A stretch of 64,000 bases of DNA from Blastocladiella emersonii ATCC 22665 (Eukaryota; Blastocladiomycota; Blastocladiomycetes; Blastocladiales; Blastocladiaceae), in contig JANHCV010000005.1 of NCBI GenBank assembly GCA_025594325.1, positions 709,501 to 773,500 on the forward strand, given 5' to 3'. Both the position numbers and the translations under genes were made by a program. Each line of letters opens with the position of its first letter. Within the stretch, counting starts at the first letter, position 1. Below the pieces are notes generated by a model that was given only the letters and a program-made list of their open reading frames with translations, had not been told where the DNA came from and did no database searches. Shown here piece by piece: positions 40,579-51,255 of the stretch.

Positions 40579-42092
40579 ATGGACTCGACATTTATGAGCA
40601 CGCTGCGGCGGGACTCAACCCGCGGCGGCCGGCGCACGCCGTGGCTCCCGCCGTCGCCCACGAAACACGCGGCGCACCACCACTCGACGGCGCGCAGCAC
40701 GGTCGCCGACTTTCTGCACTCGTCGCAGCGGTTCCTCAACGATGCCGCTCGACGCATGGTCACCGAGGAGGAGGCCGTGCGCGCCCTGCGCCGCGAGCAC
40801 GACTCGGTGCTCCAGGAGCTCAAGGGGCTCGACCCGCGCCGCGTGCCGATCCTGCCGCGTGCGGGGGAACCCAGTCGGCCGCCGCCATCGTACGGGATTT
40901 TTGAGATGGAGGGACGAGCTCGGGCTGACTCTGGCCGCCGATGTAGCGACCGCCGGTCCGACTTCCCGACGGTCGAGGGCAAGTACTTCCGGTCCACGAG
41001 CTCGTCCCCCGCGCCGTGGGCCGACGACCTGCCGCCGCCCCGGAACCCGTACGCGCCGCCTGCCCCACCACCGCCGCCCCCTCCTCCGCCCGCGCGGTCA
41101 CCCGGCTCGCCGCCGCCGCGCCGCACTTCTGCCACCTCGCCGCCGCGTGACCCAGCATGGACGCGTTCGCCAACCAAACACGCGGTCCCGGCGTACCACG
41201 ACCGGAGCGCGTGGTCGGCGACGCTCGAGACGGCGCGCGAGGACCTGATCCACAAGGGCATCTCGGGCATCTACTCGCTCGGCCGCCCTGCTGCACGGGC
41301 AAAGCGACCCGAGACACCGCCGCCGGGACCCGAGATGCCACCGCCGCTCGAGTCGGTCATCTTCGACGTCCAGGCGGCCGCGGCTGAGGCCGAGTCGGCG
41401 GCGCACGGCGAGGAGGAGGGGCACGGCGACCGCGGGATCCCGGATATCCGGTTCCAGTCGCCCGAGCCGCTCGATGTCGTCGGCGAGTTCCGCCGCGCGT
41501 GTGGGCTCGACGGGGCCGCGGTCGCGGGGGCGGCTGCGGGTGTGAGGGAGCCGGCGCCGACGCACTACTGTACGGTCCCTTTCTCTCTCTCATCCGGTCG
41601 GCCATCCTGACGTGGCGGTGTGTAGACTCAGGCAACTTCATTGCAACCGCATCCCCCTCGCTCGTCCTGCTCGGCGGCGGCCGCGCGCCCGCCGACGACG
41701 ACCCGCCCGTCAAGGTGCGCATCCCGGCCGCCGTTGCCGCGGAGCTGCAGGCATACCGCAAGCCGACGCGCGTCCAGTCGCGTTCCACGTACAACGACGA
41801 GGCTAGTATGGCCCTCAACGACGTACGCTCGCTCGCCGTGCCGGGGGAAACCGGGCCCTCGCTAACGAGCGACGTGTAGCATCTGCACTCGGGCTGCCGG
41901 CCTAACCTGTACGCGCGGCCCGCGCAGCTGAACCGGGCCACCATATCGCTGCGCGGGCACCTCGCGCCGCCCTCGTTGGCCAAGTCCCGGCAGCAGACGG
42001 CGTGGGCGCCGCACAGCGTGCTGGCTGACCCGCGAAGCGGCGAGTTTGGGCGCGCTGCGTGGACGTACCGCGGTGCGTCGTCGGGTGTGTGA
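40579..42092 (+). CDS. Proline-rich protein of unknown function
   Basis: Exons 40579-41569, 41626-41822 and 41880-42092 with introns of 56 and 57 bp (GTACGG and GTACGC donors, GTGTAG acceptors) give 466 residues. The N-terminus has SPTKHAAHH, repeated later as SPTKHAVPAYH, then a helix (EEEAVRALRREHDSVLQEL). A long Pro run (APPPPPPPPPP) occupies the centre. The C-terminal exon (LYARPAQLNRATISLRGHL, WAPHSVLADPRSGEF) looks conserved in style but matches no domain I know. The spliced frame is continuous across both junctions. It is convergent with SPT4, 33 bp away. Confidence 0.6.
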
Positions 42093-42125
42093 TGAAATGG
42101 AAGAGCATTGTGTATTAAACTGCAT

Positions 42126-42687
42126 CTACATGTCGTTGGCGGTGCCGTCGCGTGGCCGGTACCGCATGCCGCGGCGCTCCAGCTCGTCCTCGATCTCCTC
42201 GGGCAGACGGCCGTTGACCTTGAGCGCGTACAGGCCGGGGACGTGGCTGTCTGAGGGCACGGTGTGCGGTTAGTGGATGTTAGTGGGGGGGGGGGGGGGG
42301 GGGTGAGTGGCGAGTAGCATACCCACGCGCTGCCACTTGGCGACCCACGACCGGTCGGGGTTCATCATCGCGATAGTCCTACCCGACACATTCGTCAGCC
42401 CATCGCGAACTCGCACCGCACGACATCGGTGTCGCCGTACCCCTCAAAGAACTGCGTGGTGCACGACCCGACGCGCTCGGGGCGGTCGCGTAGCCTCAGA
42501 ATCTCCTCGCAGTTGTCGCACCCGTCGCGGCGGAACTGCGTCTGGCTCTATTATGAGATGCCCTCCATGTCAGCGACGTGGCGTCTCCGCGGGACGCGGC
42601 AGGACATGCCTTGACGAGCGAGCACAGCATGCACGCGCGGAGCCCGCGCTTGTCCTTTGGCAGCGTCTCCATGTTCATGTTATTCAT
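42126..42687 (-). CDS. SPT4: Transcription elongation factor SPT4
   Basis: Four exons (42687-42610, 42547-42441, 42378-42323, 42250-42126) give 121 residues. The zinc finger is complete: CMLCSLVK, then GCDNC. FEGTIAMMNPDRSWVAKWQR and VPGLYALKVNGRLPEEI complete the family pattern. The first intron (42548-42609) begins GC rather than GT (AAG|GCATGT...AATAG): the next GT would give a stop, so a GC-AG intron is required. The third intron (42251-42322) contains 19 consecutive C. SPT4 pairs with SPT5 to clamp RNA polymerase II. Alternative starts at two downstream Met codons are possible. Confidence 0.92.
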
Positions 42688-42973
42688 GGTGCGTGTGCGG
42701 TTGCGTTGCAGCGAGTGGGAATCGCAGGTTCCTCGACTACTGGGTTTGCAGGGAGAGAGAGAAAAGGTAGACCAAGAGCAGCGAAAAAGCGAAAGCGCCT
42801 TGACGAGCGTCACGTTCCGCGTCATGTGATAGACGCGTCCATGTCTCGCACCCTCGGCGCGACGCGTCGCAGCGCTGTCGTCGTCGCGCTCGATTATGCG
42901 CTGGATCGGTGGTAGTCATACCTGAATCAAACGACCACACTCCTTGCAACGAAGCACACACACGAAACGCACC
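42688..42973. promoter_or_regulatory. Divergent promoter between SPT4 and the coiled-coil gene
   Basis: 286 bp containing GACGCGTC twice (42832-42839 and 42861-42868), 22 bp apart, between starts at 42687 and 42974. Confidence 0.45.
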
Positions 42974-44019
42974 ATGTCCGGCAGCGGCAACAATCAGCGA
43001 AAGCCCGGCGGGCTGTTCGACGTGATCAAGGTCCGTCCGCACCCGTTCGCGCGACCACCTCCACCACCAACACTCACACCCCTTCCTTCACGTAGACGGC
43101 GTTCGTGCCCAGTGAGACCGCGAAGCTGCGCGACAAGGCGGTGCAGCTGGACTCGGTCAAGAAGCTCGTTGACGAGGCCGAGAAGTGTCTCCCGAGCACC
43201 AAGTCGACGCTGCGGCGGGACCGCCCCGACGAGACGGTCCGGTCCATCGAGTCCTTCATCACGGGCGCGATCCACACCATCAACACGCTGCGCGACGCCT
43301 CCGCGCGGGACGCCCAGCGCATCGGGCACCTGGAGACCGAGCTCGCGGCTGCGAGCGGTGCTCTCGCCGCACAGGCCGCGGAAGCCGAGCGCGAGCGCGA
43401 CGGAGCCGCCGCCGAGATCGAGCACCTCCGGCTCGCGCTCGCGTCGGCGTGGGACCTCGCGCAGAAGCGCACCCGCGACCTCGACGGCGCGCGCCGCGCG
43501 CTCGCGCGGTCCCAGTCGGCCGCCGGCGAGGACCGGCTCCGGCTCGCGTTCCTCCGCGCCGTCGTCGACGAGCGCAACCTGTTTGGGCTCGCGGTCCCGA
43601 GCGCGGATGCGGGCGTCGACCCGGCCATGGTCCCGCTCCCGCCGAGCCGCGCAGCGACGCCCGTGTTCGACTTCAACTTTGCCGAGATGTGCGCGATCGC
43701 GCTGCCGCCGAGCCGGCCCGAGACGCCCGTGCTTGAACCCGCGACGGTCCCAGCCCCGCTGTCCGCGACCGAGTCGGCCATGGAGCTGCTCCCGACCATC
43801 GACGCCGAGGTCGTGAGCAGCGTGTCGGCGGAGCACAAGGTCGACTCGCTCAACGACCTGCACCGGATGCACGCGCGCGGCGACAGCATCGGCTGCAGCG
43901 ACGCGAACCTGGCGGCGGCCGCGTCGTCGGCCACGCTGCTCCCGAGCGGCGGCGCGTCGGTCGTGTTCGGCAAGGCCAACTCGGTGCCCGCGCTCCTGCC
44001 CGTGCTCCCCGTCGAATGA
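42974..44019 (+). CDS. Coiled-coil protein of unknown function
   Basis: Exons 42974-43030 and 43096-44019 with a 65-bp phase-0 intron (GTCCGT...ACGTAG) give 326 residues. After MSGSGNNQRKPGGLFDVIK the protein has a helical region with SVKKLVDEAEKCLPS, then a long coiled coil (about residues 95-170; GHLETELAAASGALAAQAAE). The C-terminus has a repeated short motif, PPSRAATPVFDFNFAEMC and PPSRPETPVLEP, that could be phosphorylated S/T-P sites. No domain is recognised. Confidence 0.6.
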
Positions 44020-44071
44020 AGATTGTGACTTGTTTGGTGGAATCCTTCTATAAACTGTTTAACAACCTGGA

Positions 44072-45142
44072 CTACAATGGGGACACAAAGTCGCCGCTGG
44101 ACGAGTGGATCCCCTGGCTCGACGACGTGGTGTGCGTTGGTCCCGTCGAGAAGCCCTGCGGCGTGAGCACGCCGCCCTTACCGTTCGCGCCGATCGGGTG
44201 CAGCGGGAACGTGCCCTGGAGCCCGCCGATCGTGCTGGTCGCGCCGGGCCCGCCGACACCCCCAATCCCGCCAAACCCGGTCCCGGGCTGCTGCGCGCTC
44301 GACGCGGCCACCTTCTTCTTGAGCATGCGGCTGAGCGTGAGCAGGAACAGGCAGAACATGCGGAGCCGGATCGACTCGGCCATGTAGATGGAGCTCCACA
44401 GCGGGTCGAGCGACGGCGCGATCGAGACGAGCGCGTTGGCGGCGATGATGAGCGCGCACTCGAACCCGAGGATCCACGTCACGCGGCGCAGCATGTCCGC
44501 GAACCCACGGCGCAGGGACTGCCCGCCCGTCGACTGGCCCAGGTTCTTGAGCAGCGTGACGAAGGCGAGCGAGATGGCGCCGTTGACAAGGGCGTCGAAC
44601 ACGGACCACGCGCTGAACATGAGGTCCACGGCCTCGGTGAACGACGTGTCCCCCGTATCCTGCTTGCGCATGTACGCGAGCACGTAGAGCGCGTTGTTGA
44701 CGGTGCACAGTAGCGCCGAGAAGATGGACAGGAACAGGAGGACTTTGCTGAGCTTCGGCATACGCGCGAGCCCGATCGAGTAGAAGCGTGACATGTTGAG
44801 GCCGACGAACCCGACGCCGCCGATCCACGCGAAGAAGAGCGACGCGATGCTCGCCGTCAAGTTGATGTCGGCGGCCATGACCGTGACCTTGCCCGAGGTG
44901 CCCTCGGTCGTCTGCAACATGTTCGCGTTGGCCACGTTGCCCAGCAGCAGGTCGATCGAGTGGCACAGCGCGACCAGCGCGAGCCACAGGTAGTACTTGG
45001 ACTGCGCGGCGCGCCGCCACAGCATGACCGACGTGATGATGGTCGACGCGTCGATGGCCATGGAGATGCCCAGCGTGAAGGAGCCCGGCGACCACACGAA
45101 CTCGCCGCTCGTCGCGCTTGTTGCGATGGAGGTTGATGACAT
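44072..45142 (-). CDS. Seven-transmembrane protein
   Basis: Intronless, 356 residues. Seven hydrophobic helices are visible, starting at SFTLGISMAIDASTIITSV and ending at MFCLFLLTLS, with an extracellular N-terminus and a Gly/Ser/Thr-rich cytoplasmic tail of about 75 residues. The topology suits a GPCR-like or tetraspan-derived fungal receptor. No class-specific motif (such as a retinal lysine in the last helix or a DRY motif) is present, so the function is open. Fifty-two bases separate its stop from the convergent coiled-coil gene. Confidence 0.65.
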   Translation of the reverse strand: MSSTSIATSATSGEFVWSPGSFTLGISMAIDASTIITSVMLWRRAAQSKYYLWLALVALCHSIDLLLGNVANANMLQTTEGTSGKVTVMAADINLTASIASLFFAWIGGVGFVGLNMSRFYSIGLARMPKLSKVLLFLSIFSALLCTVNNALYVLAYMRKQDTGDTSFTEAVDLMFSAWSVFDALVNGAISLAFVTLLKNLGQSTGGQSLRRGFADMLRRVTWILGFECALIIAANALVSIAPSLDPLWSSIYMAESIRLRMFCLFLLTLSRMLKKKVAASSAQQPGTGFGGIGGVGGPGATSTIGGLQGTFPLHPIGANGKGGVLTPQGFSTGPTHTTSSSQGIHSSSGDFVSPL

Positions 45143-45696
45143 GGTGGTAGTGTGGTGGTTGGTGAGGGGCGAGAGTCTGCTTGAGTGCGCGGACGCTGTC
45201 TACGCCGGTCTACGGAGTAGCAGCGAGCGAGCAGACGAGCAGGAGCGTGAGTGCGAACAGAGCAAGAGCCGTGGTGGTCGAGGGGGAGTCCCCGCTCTTT
45301 ATTCATTCCGCGCGGTCCCCGGCCGGCTGCCGGCCGACGGCCAAGACGTATGCTTGTCGCCGTGCTTGTGCCGACGGCAACTTCCCGCTCCGACGCCGCG
45401 GGCCAATGAAGAGACGTCACCCGGACGATACCGTATCCAAGTTGACTCCCCGCATGACGACAACGAGTTGTGGCGCAGCGCCGAGCGGGCCCCAGCCACC
45501 GCCACGTCGGGCGATGGTTGGCCACAGCGGTGAACGGGGCGGCGCCTCACTTTGCACAAGAACATGGGTGGCGCAGCCGCGTTGATTAGGCTCCCGCGTT
45601 CGAGAAGGGCGGTGGTGCAAAGGTGGGGTACTGTTGTTGTATAAAAATTGTCTAGCGCAGCAAACGGCGCCAGGAGTCGGTTTGACATCACGATCA
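45143..45696. other. Intergenic
   Basis: 554 bp between the 7-TM start and the MLYCD stop, both on the minus strand. It includes a TATA-like TTGTATAAAAATTG near 45,636-45,649. No gene is seen. Confidence 0.35.
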
Positions 45697-47532
45697 TCAA
45701 AGTCGCGACTGGACCAGTTTCTGCGACCGGTACGCGCGCGCGTTGGCCTCAAGGTCGGCGAGCGGGTAGAGGTAGTTGACCATGAACGTGAAACTCTGGG
45801 CCATGCCCTTGGCTAGACGGGTGACGAGCGCGGTGAGCGGGTGAGTATCACGCAAAAATGAAGTCGCGACGACAGTGACGTACGCGAGACGTCGCCCATC
45901 CAGTTGAGCTGGTACGCGACGGCGCCGTTACCGAGGTGGAAGCGCGCGACCGGGTCCTTGTGCGTGGCCAGGAGGTAACTAAACGGGACATGAGGGTCAG
46001 CTCGGGATCGGCCATCGAGCGGATCTCGGCAACCAGGCCGCGGCCACGGAACACGTACTGCTTGCAAATGGGCGTGAGCACGGACCCGACGAACCGGCAC
46101 TGCGCGGCGTCGTGGATCCACTTGCCGCGGTCGACCATGGCGCCGAACACGCCAAAATCGCCAAAGGTGCGCTTCACGGACCCGCGGATCGGCGCGGGCA
46201 CGCACTGCTGGACCTCGGCCGACTTCCACCCGGTCGCGGCGATCCACGCGCGGAACGACGGGATCGGCGACAGCGTGGTGAACGTGTGGACGTTGGGCAC
46301 GGTCTCCTGGAGCTCGGCGACGCCGCGCTTGATGATGCGCGACCCGACGTCGATCCCCGACAGCCCGCGCATCGTCGAGTTGACCGAGTAGAAGGTGGCC
46401 GTGGTCGCGGCGGCGCGGCCCGCCGGGTCGCCCGCGGTCGGGTCCTGCAGCAGGGACTGGACTGAGCCCGGGATCGTCGTCGTCAGCGCGACCTGCAGGA
46501 ACGCGATCGGGTCGGCCAGCTGCGGGTGCGTGAAGGCGTAGATCAACCGTTGCGCCTGCAGCCGCCGGTCCAGGTCGTCGAGCGTGCGCAGCGGGTGGAC
46601 CGTCTCGTATTGAATCAGCTATGCGGTACGCGCGCGCGTCAGTTGAGCGCAACGACACGGTGACGCGCTAAGGAAGCGTGCCTTGCGCTTGAACTCGACG
46701 CTCGCACTGCGCTCGACGGTGACGAAGCGCAGGTCGCGGAGCAGCGAGGTCTGGATCTGGCGCTTGAGCACGGTGACGGCGGTCTGCATGGACGGCGGGG
46801 TCGTGGTGGCGCGCGAGTGCATGTGTTGCTACGATCGCGAGATGAGATGAGCGACGCGTCTGGATGGACCTAGCAGCGCGAACGCAGCCGTACCAGCATG
46901 TCCCCGCGGACAGTGATGAGGAACTGCAGTCCCCACGGCTGCACCGAGATGAGGCGCGATACCTTGGCGACGGTGCGCACCGAGAGGTCTAGCGGGATCG
47001 CGCGTCAGCTCACAGCCGTCGCACTACTGTCAGCAGACCTACCGCGCTCCCAGAGCTCCTGCTTGGCACCGCGGTCCATGGCGGCGTACGAGGTGCGCAG
47101 CTCGAGCAGGTCCTCGGCGACGAGGTCCGGGTCGGACATGGACGTCATGGCGAAAGACGCGAGGTGCTCGAGCGAGGTCACAAAGTGCTCGACGAGCTCG
47201 TTGGTGTAGGCGGGGATCGTCATGGTGCCGGCGGGCGTGGGCGGGGCGAGGGGGCGCGACGAGTAGGGGGACCAGGCGGGGCCCGTCGCTGACGAGTTAT
47301 AGCGGCGCGGCTGCGGCAGCGGTGGCTGCGTCGAGTCGAATGCAGCTAGCCGTGTGCGTGCAGCCCCCAACGACGAGCGGCTCAGAACTCGGGGACGAGG
47401 AAGCGATAGCGCCGAGGCCGAGCGATGGAGCACGCTCAGCGCGATTCCGTGCGTCCGCGGTGCTGGGGCAGCACCCGCCGTGCTCGATACATGGGGGAGG
47501 AGGTGGCGCACCCAGACAGCGGCGCTGGCCAT
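45697..47532 (-). CDS. MLYCD: Malonyl-CoA decarboxylase (one apparent frameshift)
   Basis: Exons 47532-47043, 46988-46894, 46828-46682, 46618-45884 and 45812-45697. The summed exons are one base short of a multiple of three: frame is lost near 45,981-45,983 in an A run between LTLMSR and YLLATHKDPVARFHL, so one base is missing there by mutation or error. With it the protein would be about 527 residues. Family features are FLQVALTTTIP, TFYSVNSTMRGLSGIDVG, TFTTLSPIPSFRAWI, DPVARFHLGNGA and MVNYLYPL. The enzyme turns malonyl-CoA into acetyl-CoA in mitochondria, peroxisomes or cytosol. The Arg/Ser-rich N-terminus suggests mitochondria. The intron at 46619-46681 is GC-AG (AAG|GCACGC...GCATAG). Confidence 0.85.
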
Positions 47533-47931
47533 GCCGGTGCGATGGTAGTCGGCGTGTCCGGCACGAGGGCGGAGCGGGAGCGGGAGCGACAACGCGCGTC
47601 GTCGTCGGCGCGGATTCAGCGAGTCAAGGGGCGCGTCCGGCGGCGAGGGGGGCGGAGGGCGCGCGCTTCATGGCAGGATCGGTTCGGGAGAGGCACGGTG
47701 CCGGCATGCAGTCGAGCACGACGAGGTCGGCGGGCGACGGCGGCAGCGACCGTGAAGGAGAGTTGGGGCAAGGCGGGCCGGCCCGAGCGCGCGGATCCCA
47801 CTCGCCGGCCGCGCGGCGACCAACGCTCCTGCGCCTGCGTGCCTCCGTGGTCGCTACGTGGAGCCAACCTCCACTCTCGCTCTCGCTCTCGCTCTCTCCC
47901 ATGTGAATGATGATCCAACCGTGCATGCATG
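47533..47931. other. Intergenic
   Basis: 399 bp between two minus-strand genes, with a GCTCTC tandem run at about 47,876-47,898. No gene is seen. Confidence 0.35.
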
Positions 47932-49055
47932 CTAGTTCTCAAACGAGGGCGGGACCCGTGCGCCGGGCCCCGGGCTCATCGCGCGCGGCGCGACCATGGA
48001 GGCGGGCACGGGCTCGCCCTGGCGCAGCGGCAGCGGGAAGAACCAGCGCACGAGCCGGTGCAGGATGCCCGGGTCGCTGAGCGTCGCGTGCGCAAAGTCC
48101 TCCCACGAGATGCGGCTCGGCGCGCCCTTGACGGCCGTGATCCCGTCGGTCCCGTTGCTGATCAGGAGCGGCTGCCCGAGGACCGCTTGGAACACGGATG
48201 AGATCCAGTCGTACGTGCTCCGCTACACGGGTCGTTCGGTGAGGCGAGGTGGGACAGGGAGGGAAGGGCGTGGGAGCGTACCAGTTCGACCTTCTCGGCG
48301 CGCAGAAAGGTGCCGTGCTTGGCGGGACACGAAAAGTAGCGCTTGGTCTTGATGGACCCGTCGCACGTCCCGCCCGGGATCGGCAGCTGGACTCCGAGCC
48401 AGTCGCTGCCCTTGCCGCGCTCGGGCACCTCGCCCGCGTACTGCACCGTGCCGAACGTGCCCGTCGACTTGATCACCACCTGGTCGCCGACCGCGATCTA
48501 CGTTCCGTCGCGAGTGAACGGCTGTACTCTTTGAGTCTTTGAGGGCAAAGTAAGCAGTACCTTGGTGCCGAGCAGCCGCGGCAGCACGACGAGCAGGTCG
48601 TTGATCGTCACAAACTCGTCGCCATCGACATCGAGGAAGTTGAACACGTCTGGACGCGCGGCGCGAGCTGTGAGCCTAGTACACCACCACCTCGATGAAA
48701 CCGTACATTGCAGCTTGACCGTGTGCGGACTCGAGTGCCACCACTGGATCATGCGGAGGTACTGTGGCAGCGTGATGGTCTGCGACTGGAACAGGATAGA
48801 GAGCGCCTGTTTCCTTCTTTGTCAGCGCGGTCCTTCACACCTCAAACTCTCAAGACGCACCCGCTGCGCAATCCAACTATTCCCCGACGTCGCCGTGGCC
48901 AGCACTTGTGCGTGCGCGTACTGCGCGTACAGGATCTCGGCCTCGGTGAACTGGAACTTGGCGCGGTACTCGTCCGCCTCGCGCGGCGACAGGCGCGGGA
49001 GCGCGCCCACGTCGATGCTCACGGCCTGCTGCTCCCCAGACTGCTGGTTCCCCAT
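47932..49055 (-). CDS. EF-hand protein with an inserted CAP-Gly domain
   Basis: Five exons (49055-48861, 48806-48707, 48649-48561, 48497-48282, 48222-47932) with introns of 54-63 bp give 296 residues. MGNQQS is a good N-myristoylation signal. Residues 20-128 resemble the N-lobe of calcineurin-B/NCS proteins, with one canonical EF loop (DVDGDEFVTIND, 105-116). Exon 4 alone (129-200) encodes a CAP-Gly domain: VVIKSTGTFGTVQYAGEV, GSDWLGVQLPIPGG, DGSIKTKRYFSC and HGTFLRAEKVEL; the usual GKNDG is GGTCDG here. Exon 5 returns to EF-lobe-like sequence (ISWEDFAHATLSDPGILHRL). CAP-Gly domains bind EEY/F tails of tubulin and EB proteins. A Ca-regulated membrane-microtubule linker is inferred. Confidence 0.75.
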
Positions 49056-49300
49056 CTCGGCGGCGACGAAAGACGAGGGGAAGAGCGACGCGTCGCCGCG
49101 ACGCGTTTCGCGCGGGCAGTGACAGATCCCGTGATGCCACATGGGCTGATCGCAGCCCGTGCAAACAGGTCGCTGCTGCCGCCACGCCGCCGCGGGGCGC
49201 GCGGCCGTCGAGCACGTCGTTGGCGCTGACCCTAGTGCGACTAGCCCGCGTTTCGACGACCACGAAGCTATTGCAAACGCCTTGCTCGCCTCGCCTCGCC
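49056..49300. promoter_or_regulatory. Divergent promoter between the EF-hand/CAP-Gly gene and eIF3m
   Basis: 245 bp with GACGCGTC at 49087-49094 followed at once by CGCGACGCGTTTCGCG. Confidence 0.4.
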
Positions 49301-51072
49301 ATGACTGTTCTCCAGCAGACCTTCTTCGAGGCCTCGGACGCCGACCTGGTGCAGATCACACGCCCCTACCAGTTCGCGCGTGCCGCCGTCGCCACGGGGT
49401 CCTCGGGCGACTTGATGCATCGACTTGGTTGATCCATGTATTCTGGCCGACCTGGGCCCCGTGGCGGGGGCGGGTTGCGCGCGCGCGAACGCCTCGCCCG
49501 CGCCTCCAGGACACCAACTAAACGTTCCCACCTCGCTCCGGTGACCCGTGTATCCCCTCCTCCCACCGCGCGCTCTCTCGATTCGCGAAACCACAGGCGC
49601 TCCAGTATGCCGCCGTCGTGGCCAAGCTCCGCGGCGAGTCGGCCGACGACACCGAGTCGGCGCAGGCCGAGGCGCGCGCCGCCGTCGAGAAGGGTTCCGC
49701 CGCCGTGCGCGCCCTCGTCGAGCGCTACGCTGCCGAGGGTGCCGCCCTCCTCAACGTCCCCGAGACCCAGGTCGAGGGCTTCTACGCCCTGCTCCTCGCC
49801 CTGATCCAGGCCGTCGCCTCTGCTGCCGACTCGGAGAAGCTCGAGATCGAGCTGCTCCGCGCTGTCGCCAAGTCGATCGAGGAGTCTGCGTCCGACAAGG
49901 GTGTGCTCAAGATCAAGCTGTACGCTCTCTCCTGACCTGCAAAACGAGGTTGCTGCATGCTAACTCGCGCAACGTGTAGCCTGACCCACCTGTTCAACAA
50001 CACGGCCGTCAACTCGTCGGTCCGCCTGCACATCTTCACGTCGCTCGTCAAGGTGGCGGCCAAGCACGGCGAGCTCAAGGTGCTCGCGACGCAGGTGCCG
50101 CACATTGGCGCGTGGTGCAAGCAGTGGGGCGCGTCGGCCGAGCAGACCTCGGCGCTGTACACGCTGCTCGCCGACAAGTACCTCGCGGCCGCCCTGTGGG
50201 AGGAGGCCGTGACCGTGCTGACGGCGCAGATCAACCAGGCGTACGAGAACGGCGCCAAGCCCGCCAAGGGCGACATCGAGCCCATCTACCTCCGCGCCCT
50301 CGTCGCCGGCCTCGCCCCCGCCCGCAAGGTCGTGAACCTGTCGGACCTGTTCGTGACCGCCGCCACCGCCGCCCTCGCCGCCACGCCCGCCGCCAAGATC
50401 CTCACCGCGTACGTGCACGGTGACGTCAACGCGTACAAGGCCGTGCACGACGAGGTGGCCAAGCTCGTGACCAAGGCCGCCATCAAGCCCTCGGCCAAGT
50501 CCGCCGCGCTCGTCCCCGCCGCCGTCGCGACGGCGACTCAGGCCAAGCTCCGCATGCTGCACCTGACCACGCTCCCCGTCGGCACCCCGCTCGAGCTCGC
50601 GTCGGTCGCGTCCTCGCTCGGCGTCAAGTCGACGCGCGAGGTCGAAGTCGTGTTCATCTCGGCCGTGGCGTCGCACCTCGTCAAGGGCAAGATCGACGGG
50701 ATCGCGCAGACGCTCCTGCTCACCGCCACCAACAAGCCGCACTTCACTGCCGCCGACTGGGAGACGCTCCTCGCCGACCTCGACGCGTGGAAGGCCAGCC
50801 TCGGCCGCGTGTCCCGCTCCATCAACAACCTGCGCGACCTCGACGACGACGACGAGTCGGACGAGGACTCGCTCCTCGACGAGGAGGAAGACGAGGAGCA
50901 CTTTGACGACGAGGACGACGAGGCTTACTCGGGCGACGAGGCCGCTGATGCGCCTGCCGCTGCTGCCGCTGCGGCACCCGAGGCTGCGGCCGCCGCGCCG
51001 GCGGGCGAGGACGACGACGACGTGGACGCCGAGTACGTGACCATTTCCGCACGCGATTTGGTTGACGAGTAA
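49301..51072 (+). CDS. EIF3M: Translation initiation factor eIF3 subunit m (PCI domain)
   Basis: The main exons are 49598-49919 and 49980-51072, joined over a 60-bp phase-2 intron (GTACGC...GTGTAG) that gives KIKLLTHLFNNTAVNSSVR. The first exon starts at the ATG in 49301-49303 (MTVLQQTFFEAS), but its 3' end is unclear. The acceptor before exon 2 (ACCACAG at 49597) requires phase 0, and no consensus donor in phase 0 is found before the stop at 49430-49432. A PCI domain is visible (ELASVASSLGVKSTREVEVV, LVKGKIDGIAQTLLLT). The C-terminus has a long acidic tail (DDDDESDEDSLLDEEEDEE) that animal eIF3m lacks. It acts in 43S assembly as part of the eIF3 scaffold. Confidence 0.85.
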
Positions 51073-51255
51073 ACTCCTGCTTGTTGCTTACCCCCGGTTC
51101 CTGCTCGTTGCGCTCGCAGGTAGGGAGTGTCGACTCGCCGCCGCTCGCTGGTCCGCCTCCAAGTTGCTTGCTGAACCTCGCGCATACACACACTCGTTGG
51201 TTGAATGATTGAATTTTGTTTGCAAAAGTCGTGTATCCTCCTCCCCCCAAATCAG

